This document shows, one piece after another, positions 52,644 through 61,550 of a stretch of DNA of 64,000 bases. The stretch's first letter is position 1, and the number at the start of each line of letters is the position of its first letter. The stretch lies in assembly GCF_050107595.1 (NCBI RefSeq), contig NZ_JBNILH010000016.1:10371-74370 (forward strand). Reading direction: 5' to 3'. The notes under the pieces were generated by a model, which was given only the letters and a program-made list of their open reading frames with translations, was not told the DNA's origin and made no database searches. This DNA comes from Bacillus_AB infantis_C. GTDB lineage: Bacteria > Bacillota > Bacilli > Bacillales > Cytobacillaceae. The translations under genes and the position numbers were made by a program.

Positions 52644-52659
52644 TGCAATTTCCATGCCA
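52644..52659 (-). promoter_or_regulatory. Sigma-54 (-24/-12) promoter of kamA
   Basis: On the minus strand TGGCATGGAAATTGCA fits the -24/-12 consensus (TGGCAYR, 4 bases, TTGCW) at every defined position. It lies 60 bp upstream of the kamA ATG and after the terminator of the sigma-54 activator gene. A sigma-K-like AC-N17-CATGTAATA overlaps it. Confidence 0.8.
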
Positions 52660-52706
52660 GTTGTTAATCCTTATGCACAGCTGCAGGAGAGGGAGAAAAA
52701 CAAAAA

Positions 52707-52728
52707 AAATGCCGGTTAATCGGCATTT
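52707..52728 (-). terminator. Terminator of the kamR-like gene
   Basis: Perfect 8-bp stem (AAATGCCG / CGGCATTT) with a 6-nt loop; T-run on the minus strand. The activator's stop codon lies in the loop region. It separates the activator transcript from the kamA promoter. Confidence 0.8.
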
Positions 52729-54098
52729 CCCAGTTGATGCTTGTGAATCTTATATTGAAGTGTCTGCCTCGGGATGTTCAGGAGCCTGGCAGCCTGCAGG
52801 ATGTTCCCGCCTGTCTCGGCTATAGCAGCCTCAATGATTTCTTTTTCTGCTTCCTGCACACGATCTTTTAAGGAAGAAGCCTCTGTCTTGCTTCCGCTTT
52901 TGGCACTCGCCTGTTTCAGCATGGCTGGCAGATCTTCTACAGTGAGCTCGCTGCCCTCAGAAACATTGACCATATACTCAATCGTATGCTTTAATTCCCT
53001 CACATTTCCCGGCCAGTGATAGCTGCTGAAGAACTTTGCAGCAGAAGTGCCAATCTTTTTTACATCTTTCCCGAGCTTCCTGTTAAAGGACTCGAGGAAA
53101 TGGTCTGCCAGAAGTTCTATATCCTCAGGTCTCTTTCGGAGAGGAAATAATTCGAATGTGAACACATTGAGCCGGTAATAGAGGTCATGCCTCAGTATCC
53201 CCTCCTCCATGGCCTCATGCGGGTGTTTATTCATGGCCGCGATGATTCTGACATTTGTGGCTATGTTTCTGGACCCGCCGACGCGCCTGACTGATCCGTC
53301 CTCAATCACCCGCAATAGCTTTGCCTGCAGCAGCGCAGGCATTGTATGAAGTTCATCAAGGAACAGCGTCCCCCCATCTGCCAGCTCGAACAGCCCCGGC
53401 CTTTCTACTGCTCCCGTATAACTCCCCTTCGCTGTACCGAAAAGAATCCCTTCAAGGAGGGTCTCTGGAATAGCAGCACAATTCTGCGCTATGAAAGGCT
53501 TCTCCCTTCTGGGTGATGCATGGTGGATTCCCTGGACGAACAGCTCCTTGCCGCATCCGCTTTCCCCAAATACCAGGATGGGAGAAGAAGAGTCAGCAAG
53601 CTTTAAAGCTTCCTTCTTCAGCTTCATAAAGCCCGCATTGCCAGTAAGCAGATCAGCCAGCGTATAAACCGTGCTTCCTGCCGGGCGCAGCTTCCTTTCG
53701 CTTGGCATGCTTGCTTTCTGAAGATCCAGAAGCCTTTCGGACAATATCTTCAGGCGCGAATAGTCCTTTGCAATCTCCACAGCCCCTACAAGCTCTCCTT
53801 CTACAAAAATGGGAAGGGTGGTGTTCAGCGTTTCAATCCTTTTGCCATGGAGGTTGATATAGCTTTGGGACTGGTCGTATATCGGCTGTTTGGTTTTCAT
53901 TACCTGGAGGAGGGTGCTTGACTTCAAGCTTAAAGATGGAAAGCTTTCAAGCAGCGGCTTTCCAAGCACCTCATCGACCCCCATAGCATCATGCAGAGCA
54001 GCAACTTCATTATAAAAAATAGTGATCCCGTTTATATCCACAGCATGAATGCCTTCGTCAATTCCCTTCAAAATGGCTGTAAGCACTTGTTCTTTCAT
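52716..54098 (-). CDS. kamR: Sigma-54-dependent transcriptional activator (KamR-like)
   Basis: 460 residues: PAS domain (about 1-110), AAA+ ATPase (about 150-375) and a Fis-type helix-turn-helix (NILQAARLLNIPRQTLQYKIHKH). Walker A GESGCGKE (178-185), the sigma-54-contacting loop GSYTGA (225-230, a variant of GAFTGA), Walker B LFLDEL (245-250) and the WPGNVREL region are intact. A sigma-54 activator KamR is known to control kamA in Bacillus thuringiensis, and here it lies between kamA and yodP with the promoter for kamA next to it. The ATG at 54098, behind AAGGGGG, is chosen over a TTG seven codons upstream. Confidence 0.92.
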   Translation of the reverse strand: MKEQVLTAILKGIDEGIHAVDINGITIFYNEVAALHDAMGVDEVLGKPLLESFPSLSLKSSTLLQVMKTKQPIYDQSQSYINLHGKRIETLNTTLPIFVEGELVGAVEIAKDYSRLKILSERLLDLQKASMPSERKLRPAGSTVYTLADLLTGNAGFMKLKKEALKLADSSSPILVFGESGCGKELFVQGIHHASPRREKPFIAQNCAAIPETLLEGILFGTAKGSYTGAVERPGLFELADGGTLFLDELHTMPALLQAKLLRVIEDGSVRRVGGSRNIATNVRIIAAMNKHPHEAMEEGILRHDLYYRLNVFTFELFPLRKRPEDIELLADHFLESFNRKLGKDVKKIGTSAAKFFSSYHWPGNVRELKHTIEYMVNVSEGSELTVEDLPAMLKQASAKSGSKTEASSLKDRVQEAEKEIIEAAIAETGGNILQAARLLNIPRQTLQYKIHKHQLGNAD

Positions 54099-54150
54099 AT
54101 ATCCAACCCCCTTATTCAACTATATGAAGAGGTGCCGGAAAATTGTCAGT

Positions 54151-55017
54151 CTATTGCCGGAATTTTGGCATTATGGCCAGGTTTTTCACCCAGATGTTCA
54201 TATCTTCAAGCTTATCAAAAATATAACAGTTATTGGCCAGCCTGCCCCTGTAGCTGTATCCATGCTGATATAGGGCTGCATTCATTCCATATGAAAGGCT
54301 TCTTGCAATGGAATACGCACAAAAGATACCTTGGCGGATAAGCTCTTCCTCAAGCTTGGCAATCAGTATCTTCATTAATCCATGCTTCCGGAAGTCAGGC
54401 AGAGTAGCGCAGTCTGTCAATTCAGCATTTCTGTAGAAGGAATTGATTTCTGCAGATGCCGCACTTACAATCTTCCCTTCGTATTTCACTCCGAAAAATA
54501 AAGTGCCGCTTTCCATCGACTTTTCGATATATTGGGGGTCATCCATGGGTACGGGGTATATCTGGAATACCGCTTTATACAGCTCAGCCAAAGACTCGGC
54601 ATCTTCCGGCTGGAAGCGGACAAGCCGGAATGGCTTCTCAAGAACGGAATCAATCCCGGTTCTTTCAAGCCTGCGGACCTTTTCTGCGACCTCATCCTCC
54701 TCAGCCCAGTGCGGATTGGTTCTCCTGCTGCTCTTATAATACTTGGACATGAAATAAGCATCAGACCCTAAAAAATAACCGTCGATCTTGCCTTCCGCCT
54801 GGAAGCCGTTCTCCAGATAAAAATCTGCCTCCTCAGCCCTGGCTTTAACAATCATTTTTTCTGCCTGGATCTCTTCTCTTAAACCATAAGCAAAGGCAAG
54901 TGCATCCCCGTGGTTTCCAAGAGTGTCATCCACCCTGATTCTTTTGTTATAAGGATCAATGAAAACCTCAAGAGAGAATGTCTCCTTCCTGATCATTCTT
55001 ACTGATGACTGCTCCAT
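54151..55017 (-). CDS. yodP: Beta-lysine N6-acetyltransferase (YodP/AblB)
   Basis: 289 residues, GNAT fold in the C-terminal half. In the pathway it acetylates the epsilon amino group of beta-lysine. The acetyl-CoA region is DFRKHGLMKILIAKLEEELIRQGI (the LPDFRKHGLMKILI site). The N-terminal part (about 1-125) is unique to the AblB type. Start at 55017 behind AAAGGGGTGAAGAAT; that ribosome site lies in one arm of a hairpin. Located between the ALDH and KamR genes. Confidence 0.88.
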   Translation of the reverse strand: MEQSSVRMIRKETFSLEVFIDPYNKRIRVDDTLGNHGDALAFAYGLREEIQAEKMIVKARAEEADFYLENGFQAEGKIDGYFLGSDAYFMSKYYKSSRRTNPHWAEEDEVAEKVRRLERTGIDSVLEKPFRLVRFQPEDAESLAELYKAVFQIYPVPMDDPQYIEKSMESGTLFFGVKYEGKIVSAASAEINSFYRNAELTDCATLPDFRKHGLMKILIAKLEEELIRQGIFCAYSIARSLSYGMNAALYQHGYSYRGRLANNCYIFDKLEDMNIWVKNLAIMPKFRQ

Positions 55018-55024
55018 ATTCTTC

Positions 55025-55064
55025 ACCCCTTTAAATAAAGGGGTCACTCGTCCGAGCGCCCCTT
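55025..55064 (-). promoter_or_regulatory. Alternative hairpins over the yodP ribosome binding site
   Basis: On the minus strand ACCCCTTT (55037-55044) can pair with the ribosome-site arm AAAGGGGT (55025-55032, 4-nt loop), hiding it, or with AAGGGG (55059-55064) upstream, freeing it. The two hairpins exclude each other. It also overlaps the end of the ALDH-yodP intergenic gap. A candidate RNA switch or attenuator; not demonstrated. Confidence 0.45.
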
Positions 55065-55094
55065 CGCTTTATAACCATCCCGTCTGTTGAAAGG

Positions 55095-56516
55095 CTATTC
55101 ATATTTAATGCTGACAAGCTTAAGTTCAGTCATTTCCTCGACGGCATATTTGATCCCTTCCCGGCCGGTACCGCTCAGCTTTACTCCGCCATATGGCATA
55201 TGGTCAACACGGAAGGTTGGAAAATCATTGATCATCACGCCGCCCACTTCCAGCTCGCGTGCCGCCTTCAGCGCGGCATTGATATCCTTTGTGAAGATAC
55301 CTGCCTGGAGCCCATATTGGGAATCATTCACAAAACCGATCGCTTCATCAATATCTGGAAAGCGGTTGATATGGACAACAGGGGCAAAAGCCTCTTCACA
55401 GGAAATTTTCTGTTCTTTATCTACGTCAAGCAGCACTGTCGGCTGAAAAACAGAGCCTTCTCCGCTCCCGCCGAGAGCAAGCTTTGCTCCCCCGTCCACG
55501 GCGCTTTTCACCCAGGATTCCGCCCGGTGGGCATCATCTTTTGAAATCATTGCAGAGACATCTGTCGTCTCATCCAGCGGATCTCCTGCCTGAAGCTTGC
55601 CGGCTTCATGGACAAACCTTTCAGTAAAATCTTCAAAAATGTCTTCATGCACATATATCCGCTGCACAGAGATGCAGACCTGGCCCTGAAAGGCAAAGGC
55701 CCCTGATACAATTCTCGGGACTGCTTTATCAAGATCGGTATCTTTATCCACAATGACAGCGGAGTTTGAGCCCAGCTCGAGGGTCACTTTTTTCAGCCCG
55801 GCGTTTTCTCTGATATAGGTGCCTACTTCAGGGCTTCCCGTAAAAGTGATCATCTTGATCCTTTTGTCAGAGAGGAAGCTGTCGCCGATTGTTTTTCCGC
55901 TGCCTGAAATAACATTGAGTGCACCGGCCGGCAGCCCGGCACGATGGAAAATATCAGCAATCTTATAGGCGCTCAGAGGCGTCTGGCTTGCCGGCTTCAG
56001 GACAACTGTGTTGCCGGCCGCAATCGCCGGTCCGACCTTATGGGCAACGAGATTCATAGGGAAGTTGAAGGGCGTAATCGCTCCAATGACCCCGAGCGGC
56101 TCTTTTACCGTGTAGGCAAGACGCCCCTCGCCTCCAGGCGCTGCATCCATCGGGATGGTTTCACCATACAGCCTTCTGGCTTCCTGTGCTGAAAATGCAT
56201 ATGTCGTGATGGTCCTTTCCACCTCTGCACGTGCTGCTTTTAACGGCTTTGCTGCTTCCTGCGAAATGATCCTTGCACACTCCTCTTTTTCTTCCTTGAG
56301 GATTTGAACTGCATTCTCCAGAATCTCAGCCCTTTTATGCGCAGGCAATCCGGCCATCATTTTTGATGCTTTCTCTGCAGAAGCGATGGCTGCCTCGATT
56401 TCTTCGCTTCCAGCCGCTGCCACATCTGCCAGCTTCTCCTGATTATAAGGGCTTCTAAGCTCCCTGTATTCACTTCCCGATTCAAAACTGCCATTGATCC
56501 ATAAATCCTGCTTCAT
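55095..56516 (-). CDS. NAD-dependent aldehyde dehydrogenase in the kam locus
   Basis: 473 residues, ALDH superfamily. Catalytic Cys281 (FQGQVCISVQR) and the general-base Glu247 (LELGSNS) are present, as are the PFNFPMNLVAHKVGPAIAAGN and GSPEVGTYI NAD motifs. It is closest in look to the lactaldehyde/succinate-semialdehyde type. B. subtilis lacks it in this cluster; in this locus it could oxidise an aldehyde formed from a beta-lysine intermediate. GGAGG before the ATG at 56516. Same strand as the neighbours, so likely co-transcribed. Confidence 0.88.
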   Translation of the reverse strand: MKQDLWINGSFESGSEYRELRSPYNQEKLADVAAAGSEEIEAAIASAEKASKMMAGLPAHKRAEILENAVQILKEEKEECARIISQEAAKPLKAARAEVERTITTYAFSAQEARRLYGETIPMDAAPGGEGRLAYTVKEPLGVIGAITPFNFPMNLVAHKVGPAIAAGNTVVLKPASQTPLSAYKIADIFHRAGLPAGALNVISGSGKTIGDSFLSDKRIKMITFTGSPEVGTYIRENAGLKKVTLELGSNSAVIVDKDTDLDKAVPRIVSGAFAFQGQVCISVQRIYVHEDIFEDFTERFVHEAGKLQAGDPLDETTDVSAMISKDDAHRAESWVKSAVDGGAKLALGGSGEGSVFQPTVLLDVDKEQKISCEEAFAPVVHINRFPDIDEAIGFVNDSQYGLQAGIFTKDINAALKAARELEVGGVMINDFPTFRVDHMPYGGVKLSGTGREGIKYAVEEMTELKLVSIKYE

Positions 56517-56616
56517 ATTTTTACCTCCTAAAGACAATGTTACTTAAGTATAAATTCTCGTGCCGAAAAATCCCATCAATCCGCCCCTGCTGTCCATTGG
56601 AACTCCTTCACCGACT

Positions 56617-57876
56617 TCACCCACACCACTCTATGATGCTTTCGGCAATGATCTCTGCAGCCTTGAACATTTCGTCCAGGGAGATGGATTCATCCGCTTC
56701 ATGAGCTGCCTCCGTCGTTCCAGGGCCAAAAACGACAACAGGCGTCCCGCCGGCCTTTGAAAGGATACCGCCGTCTGTCCCCCACGGAGATGACTCTATC
56801 AGCGGCTTTTCTCCTGCGACCTTTTCATAGCTTGCTGATATTATGTTCATGAGGGGATGGCCAATATCCAGATTCCCAGGCTGCCATCTCCCGCCAAACC
56901 ACTCGACCTTGCAGGGATTTTCCCTGAACCACTCATCTTTTTCGGATAGGGAGCTTAATGCCGCTTCCAGCTCTTTTTCTGCCATTTTCATATTTTCTTC
57001 AGGAGCAACTCCAATCCTGCCTTCGATGACGGCGGTATCTGGAACAGAGGATGGCCACTCCCCGCTGCTAATTTTTCCGATGTTGATTGGAATCGGGATA
57101 GGTATTCCTTTATATAAAGGATCTGTAATTCGTTCATTCCTCTTTTTTTCGAGCTCTTGGAGTGTAGCGATAACTGTGATGGCCTTTTCAATCGCACTGA
57201 CACCTTCATATCGTGTGCCGCCATGTGCAGCACGGCCTTTGACTGTAATCCTGAACCACATAGAGCCCTGCTGTTTTGGGAAAAGCTTCATATTTGTCGG
57301 TTCAGGGATAATCGCTCCGTCTGCTTTGTAGCCCCTGATTACAGCCGCAAGCGTTCCGGCCCCCCCGCTTTCCTCTTCTATAACACTCTGAAAAATGACA
57401 TCTCCCTTCAATTTCTTTCCCGACGCTATCAAGGACTCAAGTGCCAGCAGAAGGGATACTGTCCCGCCCTTCATGTCGGTCGCCCCCCTGCCATATAGCC
57501 TGCCGTCCTTAATATTTCCGCCGTAGGGATCATATTTCCAATCATCCCTGCTACCCTCAGGCACCACATCGATATGGCCATTTAAAATGATGCTTCTGCC
57601 GCCTCCGGTCCCCTTCCAGACCCCCACTACATTCGGGTTGCCGCTGAAATCCCTTCTGTCAGAGCAGAATAGGGGATGTGCAGGGAGCTCATCTTTGCCG
57701 ATTTCCCATATATCCAGCTCAAGCCCCATTTCCCGGCACTTCTCGATGATTACAGCCTGGGCACCGTCCTCATTTCCCCTTGTGCTCTGTTCCTGGACAA
57801 GCCTTTGTAGAAGTCTGATTCCTTTGGACCGGTTTTTGTTCAGCCATTCTTTTGCTCTTCCATCACTCTCACTCAA
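56617..57876 (-). CDS. yodQ: M20-family peptidase/deacylase (YodQ)
   Basis: 419 residues, ArgE/DapE/ACY1-type M20 metallopeptidase. Metal motifs: NGHIDVVPEG (His/Asp), YGRGATDMKGG, VIEEESGG (Glu), and HEADESISLDE near the end. Probably removes the acetyl group from an N-acetylated beta-lysine derivative. TTG start behind GGGGGAGG, six to eight bases; this is the only ribosome site. 21 bp after yodR's stop on the same strand. Confidence 0.9.
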   Translation of the reverse strand: MSESDGRAKEWLNKNRSKGIRLLQRLVQEQSTRGNEDGAQAVIIEKCREMGLELDIWEIGKDELPAHPLFCSDRRDFSGNPNVVGVWKGTGGGRSIILNGHIDVVPEGSRDDWKYDPYGGNIKDGRLYGRGATDMKGGTVSLLLALESLIASGKKLKGDVIFQSVIEEESGGAGTLAAVIRGYKADGAIIPEPTNMKLFPKQQGSMWFRITVKGRAAHGGTRYEGVSAIEKAITVIATLQELEKKRNERITDPLYKGIPIPIPINIGKISSGEWPSSVPDTAVIEGRIGVAPEENMKMAEKELEAALSSLSEKDEWFRENPCKVEWFGGRWQPGNLDIGHPLMNIISASYEKVAGEKPLIESSPWGTDGGILSKAGGTPVVVFGPGTTEAAHEADESISLDEMFKAAEIIAESIIEWCG

Positions 57877-57897
57877 TAAAACCGCCTCCCCCGCCTG

Positions 57898-58560
57898 CTA
57901 ATCTAGTATTCTCATGTTCTCCGCCAGCTGCAGCCTGCAGCCTGTCTTGCTCTTTACTTCCTCCACTGAATAGGGAGCAAATAGCTCCTTCAGGACCATC
58001 CCTGTTTCCGTAATTTCAAACACAGCCATTTCGGTTATCACAAGCGATGCACAGGTAGGCGATGTCAGCGGGAGTGTACAATTTTCAAGGATTTTCGGCT
58101 GGCCGTTTTTATCTGTCTGATTCATGACAACGATGACTCTCTTTGCTTTCTGTGCAAGCTCCATCGCTCCTCCCATCCCCGGTGCTTTCCGGCCGGGAAC
58201 GATCCAGTTCGCCAGATCTCCCTTCCCGCTGACCTGAAGTGAGCCGAGAATAGTCAAATCAACCCTCCCTCGCCTGATCATCCCGAAGGCAATGGTGCTG
58301 TCACAATACGAGGCACCTTTTATGATTGTGACCGGGAAGCCGCCCGCATTGCATAGATGCGGATCTTCCTTGCCTTTAACCGGGCTTGGCCCCATCCCTG
58401 TTATTCCGTTTTCTGCATGAAACATAACACTTATTGATTCCGGCAGAAAGTCAGGCACAAGGGAAGGAATGCCGATTCCCAGGTTCACAATCATTCCGTC
58501 TTTTATTTCTTCAGCTGCCCTCTTTGCAATCTTCTTGCGGTTATCTATTCCCATGCCCAT
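57898..58560 (-). CDS. yodR: CoA-transferase subunit B (YodR)
   Basis: 220 residues, type I CoA-transferase beta subunit with the catalytic-Glu motif MFHAENGITGMG (Glu50). GDLANWIVPGRKAPGMGGAMEL is a family block. Overlaps the yodS end by 16 bp. Acts with YodS to load a beta-keto acid of the lysine pathway onto CoA; substrate inferred from the cluster. Confidence 0.92.
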   Translation of the reverse strand: MGMGIDNRKKIAKRAAEEIKDGMIVNLGIGIPSLVPDFLPESISVMFHAENGITGMGPSPVKGKEDPHLCNAGGFPVTIIKGASYCDSTIAFGMIRRGRVDLTILGSLQVSGKGDLANWIVPGRKAPGMGGAMELAQKAKRVIVVMNQTDKNGQPKILENCTLPLTSPTCASLVITEMAVFEITETGMVLKELFAPYSVEEVKSKTGCRLQLAENMRILD

Positions 58561-59237
58561 TTCCAGTTCACTCCCTTTGAAGGAACAACATAATCCACAA
58601 ATACCCCCGGCGTCATAACCTCATCCGGATCAATAGCGCCCAATGGGACGATTTCCTCCACCTCGGCAATCGTTTTATTCCCTGCCATGGCTGCCAGGGG
58701 GTTTGTATTACGTGCACTTTTGTCATAAATTAGATTGCCGAACGGATCCGCCTTTTTGGCATACACAATTGAAATGTCAGCAGTGATCGCCGTTTCAATT
58801 AGATATTCTTTTCCGCTGATGTTATGAGTTGCCTTTCCTGCTGAAACCATCTCATTTGAAATGCCGATATCGGTCAATATTCCGGCAATGCCAACACCGC
58901 CAGCCCTGATCCTTTCAGCAAGCGTTCCCTGGGGAGAGAATTCCACTTCGAGCTTGCCTTCATTCATCAGGCGGCCTGCCTCAGGGTTAGAGCCTATATG
59001 TGATGCAACCAATTTCTTGACCCTTCCCAATGTAACAAGCCTCCCTGCGCCTATATGGGGAAATCCGGCATCATTGCAGATAAGGGTGATATTTTTTGTC
59101 CCCTTTTGAATCAATTCCTCAATAAGGGCCGGCGGCGTACCGATTCCACCGAATCCTCCAGCGATAATGGAAATGCCATCATGAAAATGATTCATTGCCT
59201 GTGCTGCTTTCACAATTTTATTAAAAGAGCTGCTCAT
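58545..59237 (-). CDS. yodS: CoA-transferase subunit A (YodS)
   Basis: 230 residues, type I CoA-transferase alpha subunit. Signature IIAGGFGGIGTPPALIEELIQKGT at about 25-48 and FSPQGTLAERIRAGGVGI. Its ATG overlaps the yodT stop (ATGA), and its end overlaps yodR, so the three are translationally coupled. Confidence 0.92.
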   Translation of the reverse strand: MSSSFNKIVKAAQAMNHFHDGISIIAGGFGGIGTPPALIEELIQKGTKNITLICNDAGFPHIGAGRLVTLGRVKKLVASHIGSNPEAGRLMNEGKLEVEFSPQGTLAERIRAGGVGIAGILTDIGISNEMVSAGKATHNISGKEYLIETAITADISIVYAKKADPFGNLIYDKSARNTNPLAAMAGNKTIAEVEEIVPLGAIDPDEVMTPGVFVDYVVPSKGVNWKWAWE

Positions 59238-60613
59238 GAGCCTCCTCCCTTCAGGCTTTCCTGTTCAATGATTCTTTGGAATGCGGACAAAGCCTGGTCA
59301 AGGAGCGCTGCCAGTTCGTCCAGCTCCTCCAAAGTGATGTTTAAAGGAGGTGCAAGGATGACGGCATCCCCATGGATGCCGTCTATCCCTGAACCGGCGG
59401 GATATAGAAGTATGCCCTGCTCCTGGGCGGCATTGACAAGCCTTTGTGCCGCCATCTGGCACCGGCCGAATGGGACCTTGGCCGCTTTGTCCTTAACCAG
59501 CTCTATTCCCAGAAGCAGTCCCTTCCCCCTGATGTCGCCAATGAAGCTGTACTTCTTTTCCAGCCGGCGGAGATGGTCACACAGGTACTCTCCTTTCCTG
59601 CCCACCTCAGGTATAATCTGCCTTTTTTCCAGATATTCCAGTACTGCCAGGGAAACGGCGCATGATTGCGGATTGGCGCTCAATGTATGGCCGCTCATGA
59701 TTGACTTTGAACCTTCCATAATGGGCTCCATTATTTTATCGGAGACAACGGCTGCTGCTATCGGGGCATAGCCGGCCCCCATGCCTTTGCCAAACGCGGC
59801 GATGTCCGGCTGGATGCCCCAGTTTTCGCAGGCAAGCACCTTCCCTGTCCGCCCAAATCCCGTCATGACCTCATCGGCTATAAATAAAATTTCGTGTCTC
59901 TCGCAGATCTCTTTTATGACTTTATAGTAGCCGTCCGGAGGGGAGATCGCCCCTCCTGCTGCCCCGATGACCGGCTCTGCAATAAAAGCTGCAATCTGCT
60001 CAGCTCCCATTCGTTTAATCGCCGTTTCGAGTTCTGCTGCGCACAGATGTCCGCATTGAGGTGCCTGCAGCCCATATGGACAGCGGTAGCAGTATGGCGG
60101 ATGAACGGCAGGAAAATCCTCCAGAAGAGGGACAAATCTTGCCCTCCTGCCCGGATGGCCTGACATGGAAAGCGCCCCTAATGTGATGCCGTGATAGCTG
60201 ACCCATCGGGATAAAATTTTTGTTTTCGTTTTTATCCCTTTTTCCTGCCAGTATTGGATGGCTATTTTCATCGCAGTTTCTGTGGCCTCTGAGCCGCTGT
60301 TTACAAAAAATGACCAATTCAGGTCACCCGGAAGAATTTCTGCTATTTTCCTGGCAAGGTTCTCCGCTGCATCGCTGGTGAATTGGGATCTGTATACAAA
60401 TGAAACCTTTTTAGCCTGTTCCATCATTGCCTCGATCACTTCTTCATTTCCGTGCCCGATGTTCGCTGTCACTGCTCCTGAACAGGCATCCAGATATTTC
60501 TTTCCTTCTTTGTCATATAAGTAGATGCCTTTGCCCCGTTCAATCATTGGATATTCGGCATCCAGCATAGGCTTTATCAAAAACGACGGCTGATTCAATG
60601 TCGCTTCCCCCAT
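59234..60613 (-). CDS. yodT: PLP-dependent aminotransferase (YodT)
   Basis: 459 residues, class III (omega-amino acid) aminotransferase. PLP lysine K276 (FGKGMGAGYAP), D247 (FIADEVMTGFGRTGK) and SGSEA. It removes the amino group of the beta-lysine-derived intermediate. The ATG lacks a clear ribosome site; a TTG at codon 6, behind GGGGGAAG, is an alternative start. A sigma-E-like -10 (CATATAAT) lies about 60 bp upstream, but no good -35. First gene of the minus-strand kam operon. Confidence 0.9.
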   Translation of the reverse strand: MGEATLNQPSFLIKPMLDAEYPMIERGKGIYLYDKEGKKYLDACSGAVTANIGHGNEEVIEAMMEQAKKVSFVYRSQFTSDAAENLARKIAEILPGDLNWSFFVNSGSEATETAMKIAIQYWQEKGIKTKTKILSRWVSYHGITLGALSMSGHPGRRARFVPLLEDFPAVHPPYCYRCPYGLQAPQCGHLCAAELETAIKRMGAEQIAAFIAEPVIGAAGGAISPPDGYYKVIKEICERHEILFIADEVMTGFGRTGKVLACENWGIQPDIAAFGKGMGAGYAPIAAAVVSDKIMEPIMEGSKSIMSGHTLSANPQSCAVSLAVLEYLEKRQIIPEVGRKGEYLCDHLRRLEKKYSFIGDIRGKGLLLGIELVKDKAAKVPFGRCQMAAQRLVNAAQEQGILLYPAGSGIDGIHGDAVILAPPLNITLEELDELAALLDQALSAFQRIIEQESLKGGGS

Positions 60614-60752
60614 TCAGTCACTTGTATCGCGTGTGCTGCCCCGCTCGCTTCATTATATGAATGTCCATCGGGAATCTTTCTGAATAAATTCCCCTCGGCA
60701 CCTGAAGCCCGGCCAGTGCATATTGTTAACTGAACAGGAGGAGATGCAAAAA

Positions 60753-61019
60753 ATGCAGTATTATAGAAACCACATGCCTGCTGATGTTAATATGACGGGC
60801 ACCCAGCACATGCAGGCGCCCGCCCCCGTTTTTCATTTTGATCCTTATGTCTATCAGACTCTTCAAAGTGTAATGGGCAAAAACCTTGTTGTCGAAACGG
60901 TAAAAGATACATTGCGGGGAAGGCTGATGGATGTAAAGCCCGATCATATAGCTGTTCAATCCGGAGATGAAATCTTTTTTATCAGAACCGCTCAGATTGT
61001 GACAATTATGCCTGATTGA
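60753..61019 (+). CDS. DUF2642 small protein (YuzF-like)
   Basis: 88 residues; C-terminal DUF2642 domain (VYQTLQSVMGKNLVVETVKDTLRGRLMDVKPDHIAVQSGDEIFFIRTAQIVTIMPD), an Sm-like small barrel of the YuzF/CotX-associated kind. Role unknown but common in Bacillus spore neighbourhoods. AGGAGGAG nine bases before the third ATG (60753). Divergent from yodT, single gene with a terminator. Confidence 0.8.
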   Translation: MQYYRNHMPADVNMTGTQHMQAPAPVFHFDPYVYQTLQSVMGKNLVVETVKDTLRGRLMDVKPDHIAVQSGDEIFFIRTAQIVTIMPD

Positions 61020-61031
61020 GCGGAAGACCGG

Positions 61032-61057
61032 GAAGTCATGTTAAGGTGCATGGCTTC
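61032..61057 (+). terminator. Terminator of the DUF2642 gene
   Basis: Imperfect 9-bp stem (GAAGTCATG / CATGGCTTC, one G-T pair) and a run of seven T on the plus strand. Confidence 0.75.
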
Positions 61058-61157
61058 TTTTTTTATTTTATATCAGCTTGGACATGTCATTTAAATTCCC
61101 CATCCGGGGTAAGAATAGAAAAAGAAAGCAGCGTTCAGATTTAAAGGAGGAATGTGC

Positions 61158-61550
61158 ATGGCCTTGAAAAAAGTCCTGATCGCGGCGAGTTTATTTTTAT
61201 TCTTGATTACGGGATGCTCAACACCTTCCTACTACACGTATGAAGGAAAAACCGAGAACTGGGACGGTAAGATGGAAATAAAGGCAGACGAAACAATCAG
61301 CGAGGCTGCAATCATTCTTAAACTGATGTATAACGGAGAAAAAATCCAGGAAGAAAAACAGCTGACTCTTTCAGTTTCACTTCCAGGCCATTCAAAAGCA
61401 GCCTATCAGACCGATTTTTCAAGCAAAGAAGGAGCAGCAGTTGAACATGTCTTTGAACATGTCAAATTCCCTGCTGACATGGAAGAAAGTTACACAGTTC
61501 TGATCCAGCTCGATGACAAACAGGAAAAACTTGAACTCACAATGAAATAA
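61158..61550 (+). CDS. Small lipoprotein of unknown function
   Basis: 130 residues with a lipoprotein signal (lipobox ITGC, Cys near residue 20) and an immunoglobulin-like beta-rich domain (TENWDGKMEIKADETISEAAIILKLMYNGEKIQEEKQLTL). AAAGGAGG seven bases before the ATG at 61158. Not recognised. Exported and membrane-anchored. Confidence 0.7.
   Translation: MALKKVLIAASLFLFLITGCSTPSYYTYEGKTENWDGKMEIKADETISEAAIILKLMYNGEKIQEEKQLTLSVSLPGHSKAAYQTDFSSKEGAAVEHVFEHVKFPADMEESYTVLIQLDDKQEKLELTMK

Noticed and set aside
56540..56600. Second sigma-54 promoter before the ALDH gene
   Set aside because: CGTGCC on the plus strand fits part of the -24 element, but the -12 GC is missing.
60614..60752. Sigma-E promoter upstream of yodT
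   Set aside because: A CATATAAT -10-like sequence is present, but I could not find a matching -35 at the right distance, so it is not listed as a feature.
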